Shown piece after piece: positions 48,401-62,092 of a stretch of DNA of 64,000 nucleotides; within the stretch, counting starts at the first letter, position 1; each line of letters begins with the position of its first letter. The stretch is taken from the NCBI GenBank assembly GCA_016617855.1, contig JAECUM010003653.1:62001-126000 (forward strand), read 5' to 3'. The DNA is from Megalonaias nervosa (taxonomy: Eukaryota > Mollusca > Bivalvia > Unionida > Unionidae). The translations under genes and the position numbers were made by a program. Under the pieces are notes generated by a model that worked only from the letters and a program-made list of their open reading frames with translations, searched no databases and was not told where the DNA came from.

Positions 48401-51400
48401 TATGGTAAATAATGAAACAATACTGGGTACAAAGACCATAACAAATGTAGCACGGGTGACCATGCATTGGATTATTCATCGGTAATTAGAGATCTGTGTC
48501 TATCGCATACAACTCTCCTCTTCTTTAGAGGAGGTGAAACTCTTCGTGACATACTAGTGTTGTAATTGATTGTAAAATTACCCCCGTGTATGAAAGACCC
48601 TCCAAACACAGTCTGCAGCAGATAACCATGTGCTGAGCTTTCAAGTTATTGATTTCTTGGAAAATTAATACTTTCTGTGTTGGAAATATGGCAAGTGCTG
48701 CTAATAACAGTGCAAAGATATGCTACTGTGAAATCTTCTTGTGGATTAAAATGCAGATGATTCCTTCTGAATGGTAAGTGAATGATTTGTCATTTCTGAC
48801 TGCATGTACATCTATGATTCAACTGGGGCACAATGGGGATGTTTAACAGTTAGAAGAAAACAGGTTTGACATAACACATTTCTGGTAGTTACAAAGTTTT
48901 CGATAGTTGTGAAGAGAAGATGTTTGTGGCCAATGATGTGTATAGCCTGTGCATCTGGAACATTGTTTTCTATTAGTTTCTGACTGAGATATTTTCTCAG
49001 GCTTGGGTGTTAAAATTTATGCATTCAGAAGCCATATCTGGCAAGTTAACTTTCGTTGCCATGTTTTTTTTAGTGAGTTAAGTTTTCTTGCCGCAACTGG
49101 TGCCTGTAAAATCTTCCTTTTTAAGTTATTTGTTTCTCTCCTCCAAAAACTATTTAGGTAAATTTCTGAAAGTGTCAGCATTTGTTTGATTGGAAAACAA
49201 CTCCATCAACCCAAGCAGATGGCAACAATAGTTGCATCCCTTGATAAAGCCGAGCCTAGTACATGGACACCATGACCAAGACATCCAGATTGAGATAGGA
49301 AAAGTAAGGTTAGCAACAAAGCAAGATTTCTCTGTGATGCCTCCAACCACACTCTAACAGAACATGAGGTCAAAATCTACAACTTTGTGTCCCTCCAACA
49401 TTATACTTATCAGCCTTTGTTAAGTTTTAGCTTTCAAGCAATTTAAGGTGTGATAATATTTCTCGTTTTATCTGCCATTATGGAATCTAGTTCTTTGTTG
49501 GCAGTTTCATTTTTTATTTGACTTTCTCAGATCATGTGGGTTTACCAATGTATTTACTAGAAACATCATATCTGTGGCAACTGTTTTGCTTTCACAATTT
49601 AAACACAATACTGGTGTAAAGTTATCCAGCCTTCCATATCTATCTCTTAGCAAAACATCAAAGAGTTTACAAATGATAAATGACTATATATCATGTGACT
49701 GGTAGCACAAGAGGGTTATTTAGTGCCAAGGCAATTGGAGTAAAGTGCCTTGCCCAAGGAAACCACTGTAGCTATCAAAGGCTAGCCTGATGGTAGGATT
49801 TGAACCAACATCTGTTTAGTCATTGAGTCCAGCATGCTGACCACTAAGCCACCACAGCTCACATACTGCCCTTGGTCTATAAAGCATAGAGGGTAAAGAA
49901 AATCTTTATCATTTTGGGAGGGATGTGGCTTAGCATAGTTCCTCATATTAATGTGATCAGGTACATATTCTGGAAGAAACGAAATTTACTGATAAATGTA
50001 GACAATGAAGATATATACTAACTCCCTGTCCCCATCAGGATTGATTGTTATGATATGGACAGGATAAGTGGATTGGTTTTGACCCAATCCCTGTCCGAGA
50101 CTGATGATAGGAATCCAATGATCACTGCCCTGTGATTGGTGACAATCTGTCGTTAAAAACTGGAAGGGTTCTCATCAAAAGAAATAGCCTGTAATCACTG
50201 CTCTCCTTAAGATATGTAATCTGCTCTGCACCTACACTGGGCCACAAACCTTGGGTGGGTGCTTCTCTCAGTGTTTCCCTTTACCCTCATTTGTGCTTTA
50301 GAGACCCCCAAATTTTTAATTTGACCCCCAGTTTTGATCCCAAAGTTTGCTTTTTACTCAGTCTGACCCCTAGTTTTGACACCAAGGAGATTTTTGACTC
50401 TCAGTCTTGCACCCCTAGGGGATGCACTGTTCTCTAGCCCTATCCATGGACACATTCAATCTCTTCTGGTGTTTCTTCCTTTGAGAGGGTGCTGCTCAAA
50501 TCCAAGTTGGCAAGTGCACATGTTCTCCTCTGGTGCTTTTACTCCCTTGAAAGGAATCCAGGATAAATCCTTATTGGGCACTGACTGTGTAGGGACAACT
50601 TTCAGTTGTCCTTAGGCTAAGTTCTGCAGGGCTCTTTACTTTTCTTTTACTTAGAAAAATGTCTCATACTCCAGACCTGCCAACCCAAACAAGACCATCT
50701 CAGTAAGGCAGCTGATTTTTTTTTCTGTAAGTTTGACCAGTTTTCAGTAAGATATAACAAAATATCATATATGTACTGCTATTATAAAGCTAGAAAACAT
50801 GTATTTAGAAAGTTCAGTATTCAAAACTGATGCAGCAGCAGTAAACATTATGTTCAATTGAAATGTTTGTAAAGTACACATAGGCCTTATTTACCTCTAG
50901 TACAGTTGCACAAACTTCAGTTCCAAACCCTATGCATTTCAATGGCTTGTTGCTATCTCTCAACTTCACATTTCTTTGAATTTATGGCAATCATATCTCC
51001 TGCCACAAGATGTACTCCAATTGACACATACTAATTAACCTTTTTAAGAGGCTAATTTTCCTATTCATCTTCAACTTGTATTGCTTGCTGGATGCCTATT
51101 TATCTTCAACATGTATTGCTTGCTAGATGCCACTTTTGAAAATTTCTATCATCGACAGTTTGATCATGCAGATGCTTTGCACGAAACAATATGGGCAGTT
51201 TAAAGTGTCTTGGGTAGTACTGTAAAGTTAGTCTGGTTCCACTAAATCTAATATGAAACCTGGATCCAAATCAAACATGAACCAATTATCAAAAATCATA
51301 TTTCCATACTTTCTGCTTTTATTCCGTAAGTCCATTATCTTAAGGGTCTTTTCGTAAGACTTATGGCAAAATCATAAGGGTTGGCATGTCTGATACCCTC

Positions 51401-54400
51401 CTGTGACAGAGGAGCAGATAAAATACCATACTGGGACTGAGAAGAACATGTGGAAAAAGGGCCTTTAGTTCTTCTTCCCCTTATACCAGGGGTCTCAAAC
51501 ACGCGGCCTGCCAAACAGTATACTGTGGCCCGCAAAAATGATTGGCATCAAACGGTGTTATGAGAGATAACAAAGTTGGTGTGGCCCTTCAGCCATCGAA
51601 AATGCCCTCATGCGGCCATCAGGGTGGTTTGAGTTTGAGACCCCTGTCTTATACAAACCCTAACTCTCAGCAAGGTCCCTAACTTCACTGTGCCATGAAC
51701 CACATAACAGAACTATCCATATGTGCAAATTTGGCGCAAGATCAAAGTATCAGACATTTCACCTGAAATTACAAGTACGAACTGCCAAAGCAAGTACTCC
51801 CTGAAATGAAAAATATACAATATTCTAATTTAGAAAATATACTACCATAGTAGTGGTTTAAAATCCACAAGTATTCAATGGAAAAAACTGAAAAAGGAAT
51901 TAAGATTCTGGAATTACAAAGGGGTTGCAACACTTACCAATAAATTCTGGAACCAAAACAAAGGATCTATTACTTGCCCTAACCCATGGTAGAGGAAAGG
52001 AGAAGAATTAAAAAGGGCACTGCTAGTTCAGCACAGCACAATAAACTCTTGTAAAGTTATAAGAGAGCTAGAATAATAGTCAAGAACTGAGGGAATTATC
52101 ACTTGCTCAATATGGAAAATATGAAAAAAAAATGCCCCTATACATCTGTAGCCACAAAAAAAAACCTTAAGGCAATTTTCTAAAAATGAACTACACACAA
52201 AACAACCAACGAAAAGAAGGGAAGAATCCAGCATGGACCTATGACATGGACTCAAACAGGTTTTGTGTTCTCTCTGTTCTAGAATTCAAGAACTTTCCAT
52301 CTAATGTCTTTATCCATGGAGTCTGAGATACAAATTCTGACTTTAAGAACATTCTAGCTGTGGTCTTAGCAAACAATGATAAAAGTACTGCAAATTTTAT
52401 TACCACTCAAATTTCTTTCCAAAAGTTCATTTTTTTCAGTTATGATGGTGTAATGGGTGAAACGAGTATCTGCTGACTACTGCGTCACACTAACAGTGGT
52501 CAACAAAGTCTCTTTCAATATTTTCAACTGGATAGTTTCACTGTGGGTTATAATTACTCATAAAAAGGCAAACTAATGCACACCTTTAACATAATAAAAG
52601 GAAAAGTTTTTATTAGTCATGAGGAATCTTCTAAGATTAATTCAGTTCTATATAACTTAAAAGTCACTTCTAACATCATGCACATTATGACATCATGATC
52701 CTGGTGATGTCAAAACTTCCTTAAGGAATGGAATGAAATGTGTTGTAAACAGCTTTATGTTACTCAGACATTAAAAATGACATTCTTTATGGATGTACAC
52801 TCTGTAATGGTTTAGAGCACAGTTTTGGATTCAATTTTATGACACTTTCACATTTTGGAAAAGCTTTAATTCCTTGAGCACAAAAAAATATTACTAGCAA
52901 ACGAGTAGCAAAAATTTGAACTGCCTAAAATTTTCTAAGCTTCTAGACAAAAGAAACAACAAATAAAGAATAAATCAAATGCAGACAAACATGTGAAGAC
53001 TTTGTTTGCCATAAACATGCTATATTTAACCCTCTTTCCTAAACTCCACCAATATCAATCAACTTCTGCAACTGTTGTGAAGATCTACATATAGCAAATT
53101 TTTAAGTAAATTATGTTTCTCCGAGAATACTTACCCAATCACATTACAATAGGAATATTAGCCTGGTACCTCGTGAATCCAGCCCTATTAAAAGACGAAA
53201 ATCATCTTTTCCTGTCTATTTCCAATAGACAAAGGGCAATAACTCTTGCCCATTACCTACCCTTAGCACCAACAGGTGTCGCTAGCTTTAGCTGAGCGAG
53301 ATACTAACGAGGATGCTCACATGGCAGGGTGGTTGGGAGGGTTTATAAGTAATGTATTACCTGCTCTGTACGATTGCTTCCAAGGAATTGATACTGGTGC
53401 ACACGTAACTATCAAGATCCCCTGTCCTGAGACCACTCAACATCCCTTCACACTGACGGGGGCTGAGTGGTTCCATATGCTTATGTGGGTTGCATGGCAA
53501 GGTGGAGGGGTAGTTCCTAAGCTGCCTGCCTCCAAACTTCCTCAATTCTTCCTCCAAAGCAATGATGACCGGAACAGGGTTGTGCAGAAAAGGAGGGTAT
53601 GACAAGATTTGAGAGATGTGGATCGCAGACATGTGACAAGTCGTATCAGGAGTAAATTGACTGAACCCATCTTTTAATAGGGCTGGATTTGCAAGGTAGC
53701 CGGATAATATTCCTAACATAATGTGATTGGGGAAAGTATTTGAAGGAGAAACATGTATGTATTTTATGAATGCTATTAATTATTTATACATACTTCTTGC
53801 AATAATTGTAGGTAACAAAGGTATAATAGATTAGCTTAAGTGCCAAGCAAGTAAGATTAAAGTTAAATTAATTTTTAGTGTTTGAAATCAAAACATTTTG
53901 GATCACAACTGAGAAAGTGACATTCAAAAAACTAAAGCTTATTTCCTAAGTGAATTTCACAATTTAAGTTTTGTTCAGACCTGACAAGAATTCAGACTGG
54001 AAATAGCTTGGTATTATCAGTGTACACAGAATTTCTTTTTCAGAAACCTGTAGTTATTCAAGGAATGTGCGATTATTTTAATCCGCAATTCTAATATGAT
54101 AAGCTGATATGTGTTGATAAGCCCATCAACTCCAATTCTGGTAAATTTCTGTTTTGGAAAGTTTTCTCCTATCACCAACCTACTGTCTACTCTTCCAAAT
54201 CATTTGATGGCTGGTTTGCCATAGGGAAAATAATGTACCTGAATGAAAAAGATCTTTGGTTTTCCAACAAGGCCAGGACAAGCATTGCCCTTGAAAAATG
54301 TGAGCAGACTTTGAAGGTCAGTTTTGCCATCTGTTCCATATATAACACCCTCCTCACCATGAGACAGGATTGCACACATGAAGCAGTCAGACTGAAGGTG

Positions 54401-57400
54401 ATAATCGTTGTCTCTTGCAGCTGAAAATAAAGAATAGCCATCTAGGGCTATTAAAATCAGAATATTTTTCTTAAGATTATATGAAGAGTAAATATACATA
54501 AGATAAATGCGTGTGTTTAAAAGACATATCTTTTGAAGAACACAAGCTAACTTACCTGTACCAGCTAACTTACCTCTACAATAAACAGAGGCTTACTCAG
54601 ATTTAAGGTATGAAGGATGGCCAACTGTAAAACTTGCAAGAACATATCTTTATTGCCAAATTTCTCTTCAACTAAAGGAGACAAATATATAAAAGTTAAC
54701 ATGCTTATACAGGTTCTGAAAAGAGAATTAATTTCAATTGAAAAAGTATCAACTGCTTAAAAGAAACTTTATCCAAATTTACATTTAAATGACAAGGTTG
54801 GGTAAGAGCTAATTTCAGCCCCTAATAGGTCTAACTGAAACTCCTATAGATAAAGAGTCCCTCTATCTTCATTCAGTACGTATTTAGTTTTTCATCCAGA
54901 ACTGCCAATAATGAAGGAGAGCATAAAAAGCAAATGGTTTTCTCCTCTACTGTGGCACGTTTTTTCATGGATTATAAACATGTCTAACAAATCCATAAAT
55001 TGTACAATGGTGCACAACATGCAAAACAGTCATTAATAGCATCTACAAAACTTGATTCTTATTTTGCAATAGTGTTAAATGATCTGAATATTTCCATTAA
55101 GTACAGCTGTATATTTCCATTAAGTACAGCTGATTACATCTTACACCTATATTTAATTTAAAACTTGTTACTTGTTAACATATTTAGCACTGACCTCCTA
55201 CACAAATTTTGCCAGAATCACCCCAAAAAAGGCAATCTACATATTTCTTAATCATTTCTTCACACAGATACCATGCAAATATTTTGTACATTAGTAACAA
55301 CCTTGTGCTGCTACAGTGTATAGTGAAGAATAAAAAATGTCAGCATCCAAAGTTGCTCCATGCATGTATAGTGTAGGGAAAAAACTTTATTTATTTTATT
55401 AACCACTGGAAATAATTATTCCTTATAATGATGACTGATCCAAAATGTTATAGGTTTTTTAACAGATTAAGTGAATGGGAGAGAGTACAATAACTACAAA
55501 GCATATGGCATGTGAGACACTTGTGCAACATGCGTAATATGATTTTGTTACAGCACAGACTGACAATGCCAATTTTCATATATTCCTTATCAATCATGAA
55601 TGGAGAGGCACTGGTTTCTTCTTTTATAACAAATAGGTCTCCAGAATGAAAGGGAGTAGAAAAAATAATACACAATGAACATTAATGCATATGTCTTTGT
55701 GCCAGTGCACACACACATCCAATGATTTTATCAGATGTCATCAACATTACTTAACCAATTAGAAGTGAACATTATCTTTTTTTTTTTAATTTAAAAAAAT
55801 GCAGGATATTTATCCCTTAAGCTCTTGTATATTCAGTGTCAATATAATCATAAAATTTTCAAACTGACACAGTAACAACTGTCTTCTTTTAAACATGTCA
55901 AAATCAAAATAAATTTTATGATAGCTAAATACACAGTAAATGTAAATGGCTTGGAACCTGTTTCAAATGGAATTTAGGCTTTTTCATAATGCTAGTGGTA
56001 ACACCAAGGTTATAAATGTAAGATGGTGGATGATTCAAGTCTGGCTTTGCATCATAATATTACTGGAACGCTCATCAAAATGTATTGGGCCCCACAGAAT
56101 GTTATTTGCTGGAAGCTTTGCACAGATAAAAATGGCCAAAGTCTGGTTTTGGATAACACTAATCCTGGAGAACTCATTGCAATGAAGACTGGGCCCTGCA
56201 GAATGTCAGATGCTGGGAGCTTGCACAGCTGAAAATGGCCAGGGGCTGGTTTTGGACAACACTAATCCTGGAGAACTCATTGGAATGAAGATTGGGCCCT
56301 ACAGAATGTTAGTTGCTGGGAGCTTGCATACTTGAAAATGTCCAGGGGCTGGTTTTGGATAATACCAATCCTGGAGAACTCATTACAATGAAGATTGGGC
56401 CCAAATGAGTTTTAGTTGCCAGTAGATCGCAGAGACCAAAATGGTCAGGACCTTGCCACAACTACCCTCCCCAATGGTAGCCCAGTAGGATGTGTGATGG
56501 TGGACACATATGACCTTCCATTTTTTTGCTATTACAGAACTATGAGCACAAGGGTATAACACTTCAGCAGATATGGTATTTAAAAGTAAAAAACATGTGC
56601 TTGACTGAAGCTAGGGAGTGAGTAAGAGATGCGTGGGAAAAACTGTATGGATACGTTCTGCAGTATCCATGCTTCATAGAGCACTGGGGCTGTGTGATCT
56701 TACCATCTTGAACATACAGGGTTGGTGTTGAAGCCAATCTGCCCGCTTGCCTGAATGGGTTTAAAATATTATACCTTTATGAATGTATAAAAAAAGCTGA
56801 TAAACGTTTCTTTATGGTGTGCAACTGATTTTGAATACTCCCCAATATTCAATTACTATCAAATACAATTTGGATAGATGACTGACTCAAACAAGGACTT
56901 TTATAATACTATAATATACAGTTCAGAATATTCTAATCCTAAAGATTATACATTAGAGTGATGTTTACTCACCCAGGTATGATTACCAACCCATGCATGC
57001 ATTAGTTCCAGATGAAGTAGTACTAAAGTGAGAATTTGGCAGGAAAATATTTGCTAGATTTTATCAAAACCAAATAGACCAATCACTCTCCCATTAATGC
57101 ATATGACTGCTAAACTTTCTTATGTATGATAACAAATTTTACAATTTTTGAAATTTTCATTTTATGTAGTCCCCACTGTCCCTCGCAATATTAAAAAAAC
57201 TGCTTTTGCTGTTCATGTAGCTTTTATTGGGTAGTTTTTCAAATTTACTTTGCAGTCCAGAGGTAGAACATGACAGATTTTGGAGCAGAACAAGTGATAC
57301 TTGGTGTTTGAATCTCCATCCCGACAAATTTTCTATTAGTATTGTGTCAACACTATCTACAATGTTTACCTCATGCTTATACCTTTAGTAGAGGGTACAG

Positions 57401-60400
57401 CATAAAATGTTTTTAGCATCACAGATCTCCTTCTGGCAAAATCTTGTGCGTCTTAGGGCTCTGGGTATAGTGATGTCATTATAATTACTTGGAGTGTCAT
57501 ATGAAAGTTTAATTAATGCAGGAAGAATAGCTCCTCCGATGATAAAGAAAATATCAGTTTCCTTAGTATCGTTAGATCTGGAAGAGGTGCAGTCTAGAAC
57601 ACAGATGCAGACATGCTAACCAAGACTCACAACCAGAGCGCTTACTGTTTGCAGATTTAGTGATTGCTTCATTTTCTTTCTAATCACTGTCATGTGGCAG
57701 AGCATATCTTTCATGAAGATCGGTTATTCTGTTGGTGAGATGAGTGATAAATGGACTATGAGTTTCTTAACAAGGAAAGTTTCTGCAAGCTCCTTCTGCA
57801 CAAAGATCAACCAGTGTTCTACCAGTTTGTTTCCAGATACAATGGTACATGATGTAGCAGCTTCATATTGTGTGCACTGCTAGCCACACAATCACACTTG
57901 TGGCTTAGTCACATGCTACTTAGAGTCACGTGATCAGTAAACCATACCCAAAACTTCCTAAGAGCCATGGCAGCAGTGAGTGAGCATGATAATGAAGACC
58001 TACTAACAGGCTGGCAGCCAAGCCAGAAAGCATGACAGCAACTATTAAAACACCTGTACATCAATGTGATTACCTGTCTGAGCTAATAGATCCTAGAGTG
58101 GTGAAGGAATACACGGTCCGGCCTCCTACCATTGTGGGCCTAAAGGAAATGAGTGATTAACAGGTTTCAAAAACCTATGCCATATGTCACGTTTCACAGT
58201 CCAAGTATCAGGAAATGTATGAAAGTTGGATATATTATGACCGCGTTTGATGTGTAAACATAGCCGGAAGTAGTGTTAATTGAGTATGCAAGTTGCCAGC
58301 CACCCAGATCATAGAATAGCTGCCAGTCAAAGGGCTTGTCGTCCTCACACCCAGACGTTAAAACATGAGTCCAGGGATCAAAGGGAAGCCCGCAGGGTGA
58401 ACGGGGCGTGTTCTCACCCGCCACGTAGACAGGCAAGCGAGAAGACATTGTCAGTAAGTTTGATTGGGACCGTCCACAGCGACATCCAATCGGAATTAAG
58501 ATAGGGGGTGGGAGTAAATCTTAGATCGAAATTTTAGTTTAAACGTGCAGTAAATTTATCAGTATACCTGGGCAGATTATGAGAAGTAGATCTAGCGGGT
58601 TTTAGCGAAAGGATACTCCGAGAGAAGCCACTCGTAATTTGGCGGGAATCTTAGGACCAGAATTGTAAGACAAGGAAAAGCTTCGACAAGGTCAGTAAGC
58701 TATTTGCTCGATTTTTGCAAAACATTACGGCGTCATAATTGTAAGTATATGTAGCATGTATACTTAATTACTGGGATTGTTTTAGTATGTAGAATTACCT
58801 TGTAGTGTTTCATGTATAAGCGTATTTGAGACATGAATTTGAGTTTACGTAGAGAATTATGTAGATTGCTAGTCGTCAGAATTAATATTGTAATTCGCTG
58901 GTAGGTTACTTCGTAGTAACCAGTACCTTTAGTAATGCGTTATGTTAGAGTTTACGCATGTTTGAATTGGAGTTTAGGAAAATGATTGATTTATGTACGA
59001 TTAGTTACGATAGATGTGTGAATATATCAGAGCATGGATATTTGAAAATTGTATATTTGGTAGGAGTTGTGATGTAAAGATATGCGTCTGATTGTTGTTT
59101 ATTGGTTGGTGTAATGTAATTATGAGGATGTGATGTGAAGCAATTTATTGTTGTATGTATAAGAGTAATTAATACCATGCTTTCATCATGTTGTGTTATT
59201 ATGTTGTGTTTTACCATAGAAGAACGTATGCGTATTTCGGTGTGAATGAATGCGTGACCGGTGAAATTTAATAGCCTTATCTGATGATAGGCTGTGTGTA
59301 GTGTGAGATGTGAGTGCTGAGGAAAATACTGTACCATCCTTGTGTTTTCACAGGAAGCTTTTCGGGGACAGAACTTCCGGTGCAAGTTAGTAGTCCCGAG
59401 TCTCTAAGAGGGAGACGGAAGTGAGACTGACAGTGCAGTCGGAGTCGACAACGTGCAGTCAACATAGAAATAGGGATAGAAGGGGAGGAGGAAAGTGGTC
59501 TGGAGGAGGAAATAGAGGAGGAGGAGAAGGAACTTGGAGGGAGTCAGGGAGGACGAGAGGGAATTAGGAGATAGAGAAGAATACACAGATGAGTAGTACA
59601 CAAGGACAGGTGGAAATCTCTCACACTACGAATCAAATGATGCGATAGGCTAGAAAAGGGTCGAGCGGAAGAATTGTATTTGGGAAATTCGAACTATTGA
59701 TCTTTTAACTGTTATTAAATTGTCATTATTGAACTTCACCCTTTTTTGTATCTTTATTCATTTAACCGTTGGCATTGCTGACTGGGGGCTCGGAGCTGTA
59801 TATCTAACTGTCACTAAATCAACTTCCAACCAAAATCGAGCCTGGGTGGGACTTCTACAATAATTTAAATAAATATTGGAGGCACCCCACCCCCAATCCC
59901 CCACAACCAAAACCTTACACCATATAAGAAACGAAACTGGGGGCCAGGATGACTGTTTCATTGGGGTCATCTCTGCTTGACCTGTTCACAGCAGCTGTGA
60001 GCCACTTTCTACCCACAGATTATGATGCATCATCAGAACCGAAAACAGGTGTCAGCACAACAATCTCAAGAAGAGACACAAGTTACTAAGGTTAAACACC
60101 CAGGTAGAGCTGCTGCTGGTAAAAGACTTGCTTTATGCAAGTATAGCAATGGCTGTATGAATGCAAAATATGCCAAATCATTTTATGTTCTAAGCTTGTT
60201 GCTGCAGCCAAAAGAGCAGTGGGGTGTGGTACTTGCCCCAAAGAAGCAGCAAAAAGCAAAGGGCACATTGGATTAACAAATGCTGCAGGTCCTCAGAAAC
60301 CTTAACCAATGGATCACTAATTGGCAGACTTATGGCTGGGTATGTAATGATTGCCAAATGCCTGGGAATTATGAAACCATCCAACCTTGGCTGCTTATTC

Positions 60401-62060
60401 CTCAGAGACGCTGCAAAGGCCACTACCAACTGAGTGCTGAGCCTTTGGACATAGGAACAAATTTAAGCAGGGCATCATGCACTGGTTAATGGCAGATGCC
60501 ATTGGTATGAGAGTTGATGGGGTAATTGTTAACACCCATGCATTCTCTGACTCAAACTTCCTCTTCTCTCCATTACATAAAACAACAGCCAAAAAGGAAC
60601 TCATTCAATATGACATGTCCATGGATGAGCTCCAAGCTTTCCAATATTTCAGGCCCCCCTCCTGTGCAGCAAAATTATGATAGCCAACATGTACTGACAT
60701 TTTGTTTTGAGCCATCAGGTTTGAATGGTAGCTGTTCATTTGTAGACCAACAGCCAATAGAAAGGCCATGAAAACACTATGAATAATAAGCTCATGAAAA
60801 TATGCTAAAGCTTGTAAGGGTGTGGGAACTATAAAAAATGATGTCAGAAGCTATCGAATTTCCACAAAATATTAGCCAAATGGTTCAAGAAGAAGACCAC
60901 ATAACAGATTTAATGACCAACACCAAGCAAAATCCCTAGGCTGTTTTTTTCAGCTCTTTGTTGAATTGGATGTAAGGCTTCATAAGCTTTGGTCAATTTG
61001 GTGACATGCATACCAAGGCTAATGTTGAGCAGGAGGTTCCAGTAATGGACCATAGTGCTATTTGTTTGCAGACTTGAGGACCATCTTAGTGCTTCAGTGA
61101 ACTTAAACCTCCCCACTCCCCTATTCATTTACTAAACAGCACTAATATTTACTCAGTTCTCTGGGATGCACAGTGACTCAGGAACCAATATGTGGTCACT
61201 GTGAATGCCATGAAGCTCCTCAGGATATTCAAGGTCTTCTTCAAGAATGTAGCTCTTCAGCATGTCCACTGCAACTGAATTGAGCGCTGCTGGGTTGACC
61301 CACTTAAATCCACCTGCTGGTAGACTCTGCATCATGACCCAGCGATAAAGTTTATTGTTTTAGAGGGAAGTTATGCAGCTGTTTCGCTTTTTGATGTCAC
61401 AGTCTGGACACACTGGGTTTTTCATTTTCACATCATACCAACTCACCACTGAAAAGCAGCCATGACTTTCCTTCTCAATAAATCAGTGCATGTTGATGTC
61501 TGTCAGCTGCTCATGTTTAACACCAGTCTTCTTCAGGCTGGCATTCCAACTCAAACCAAGCAAACAACAATAGGGAGCTGGTTCCAGATCATAGATCTTG
61601 ACTGATGCATCACAAAATGCCTTAAACATTTCTGCTAGCAGAAGTTCATAGGTCTTGAGGTTGAGGTTGTGAGAGTTTCCCACATTCTGGCAGGCAAACA
61701 TCTTCCACATGGAGTCTTTTCCAGTTATGTAGGCATGGCTGAGTTAGCTACAGAAGGCCTCGATTTGCTGCATGACCTCAAATTGCTCCCAATTGTTTTT
61801 TTCAAACTGGTAGATGACCTTGCAAAACAGAAGGTCACGTACTTGGCTGTGATGTGTAAAACCTAATTTGGCATACTGGCCAGCAACTTGTCAAGGCTGA
61901 TGTTCATAAACTGGTGGTTGACAATAAATTGCACTGATCCAGCGAGAACACAATGAATTTTTTATGGTTCTGATGTTCTGTCAAGGCTATTCCAATCGCA
62001 CTGATTAATAAGATAACTTGATAAGAAGTTCCTGGCACATACCTAACTACAATATGAAAA

Positions 62061-62092
<32 letters not shown>

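Noticed and set aside
53276..53602. 108-codon frame inside the 85-bp-TIR element as a possible transposase
   Set aside because: It has no DDE or zinc-finger motifs and is too short; a minus-strand frame of similar length overlaps it, so both are likely chance.
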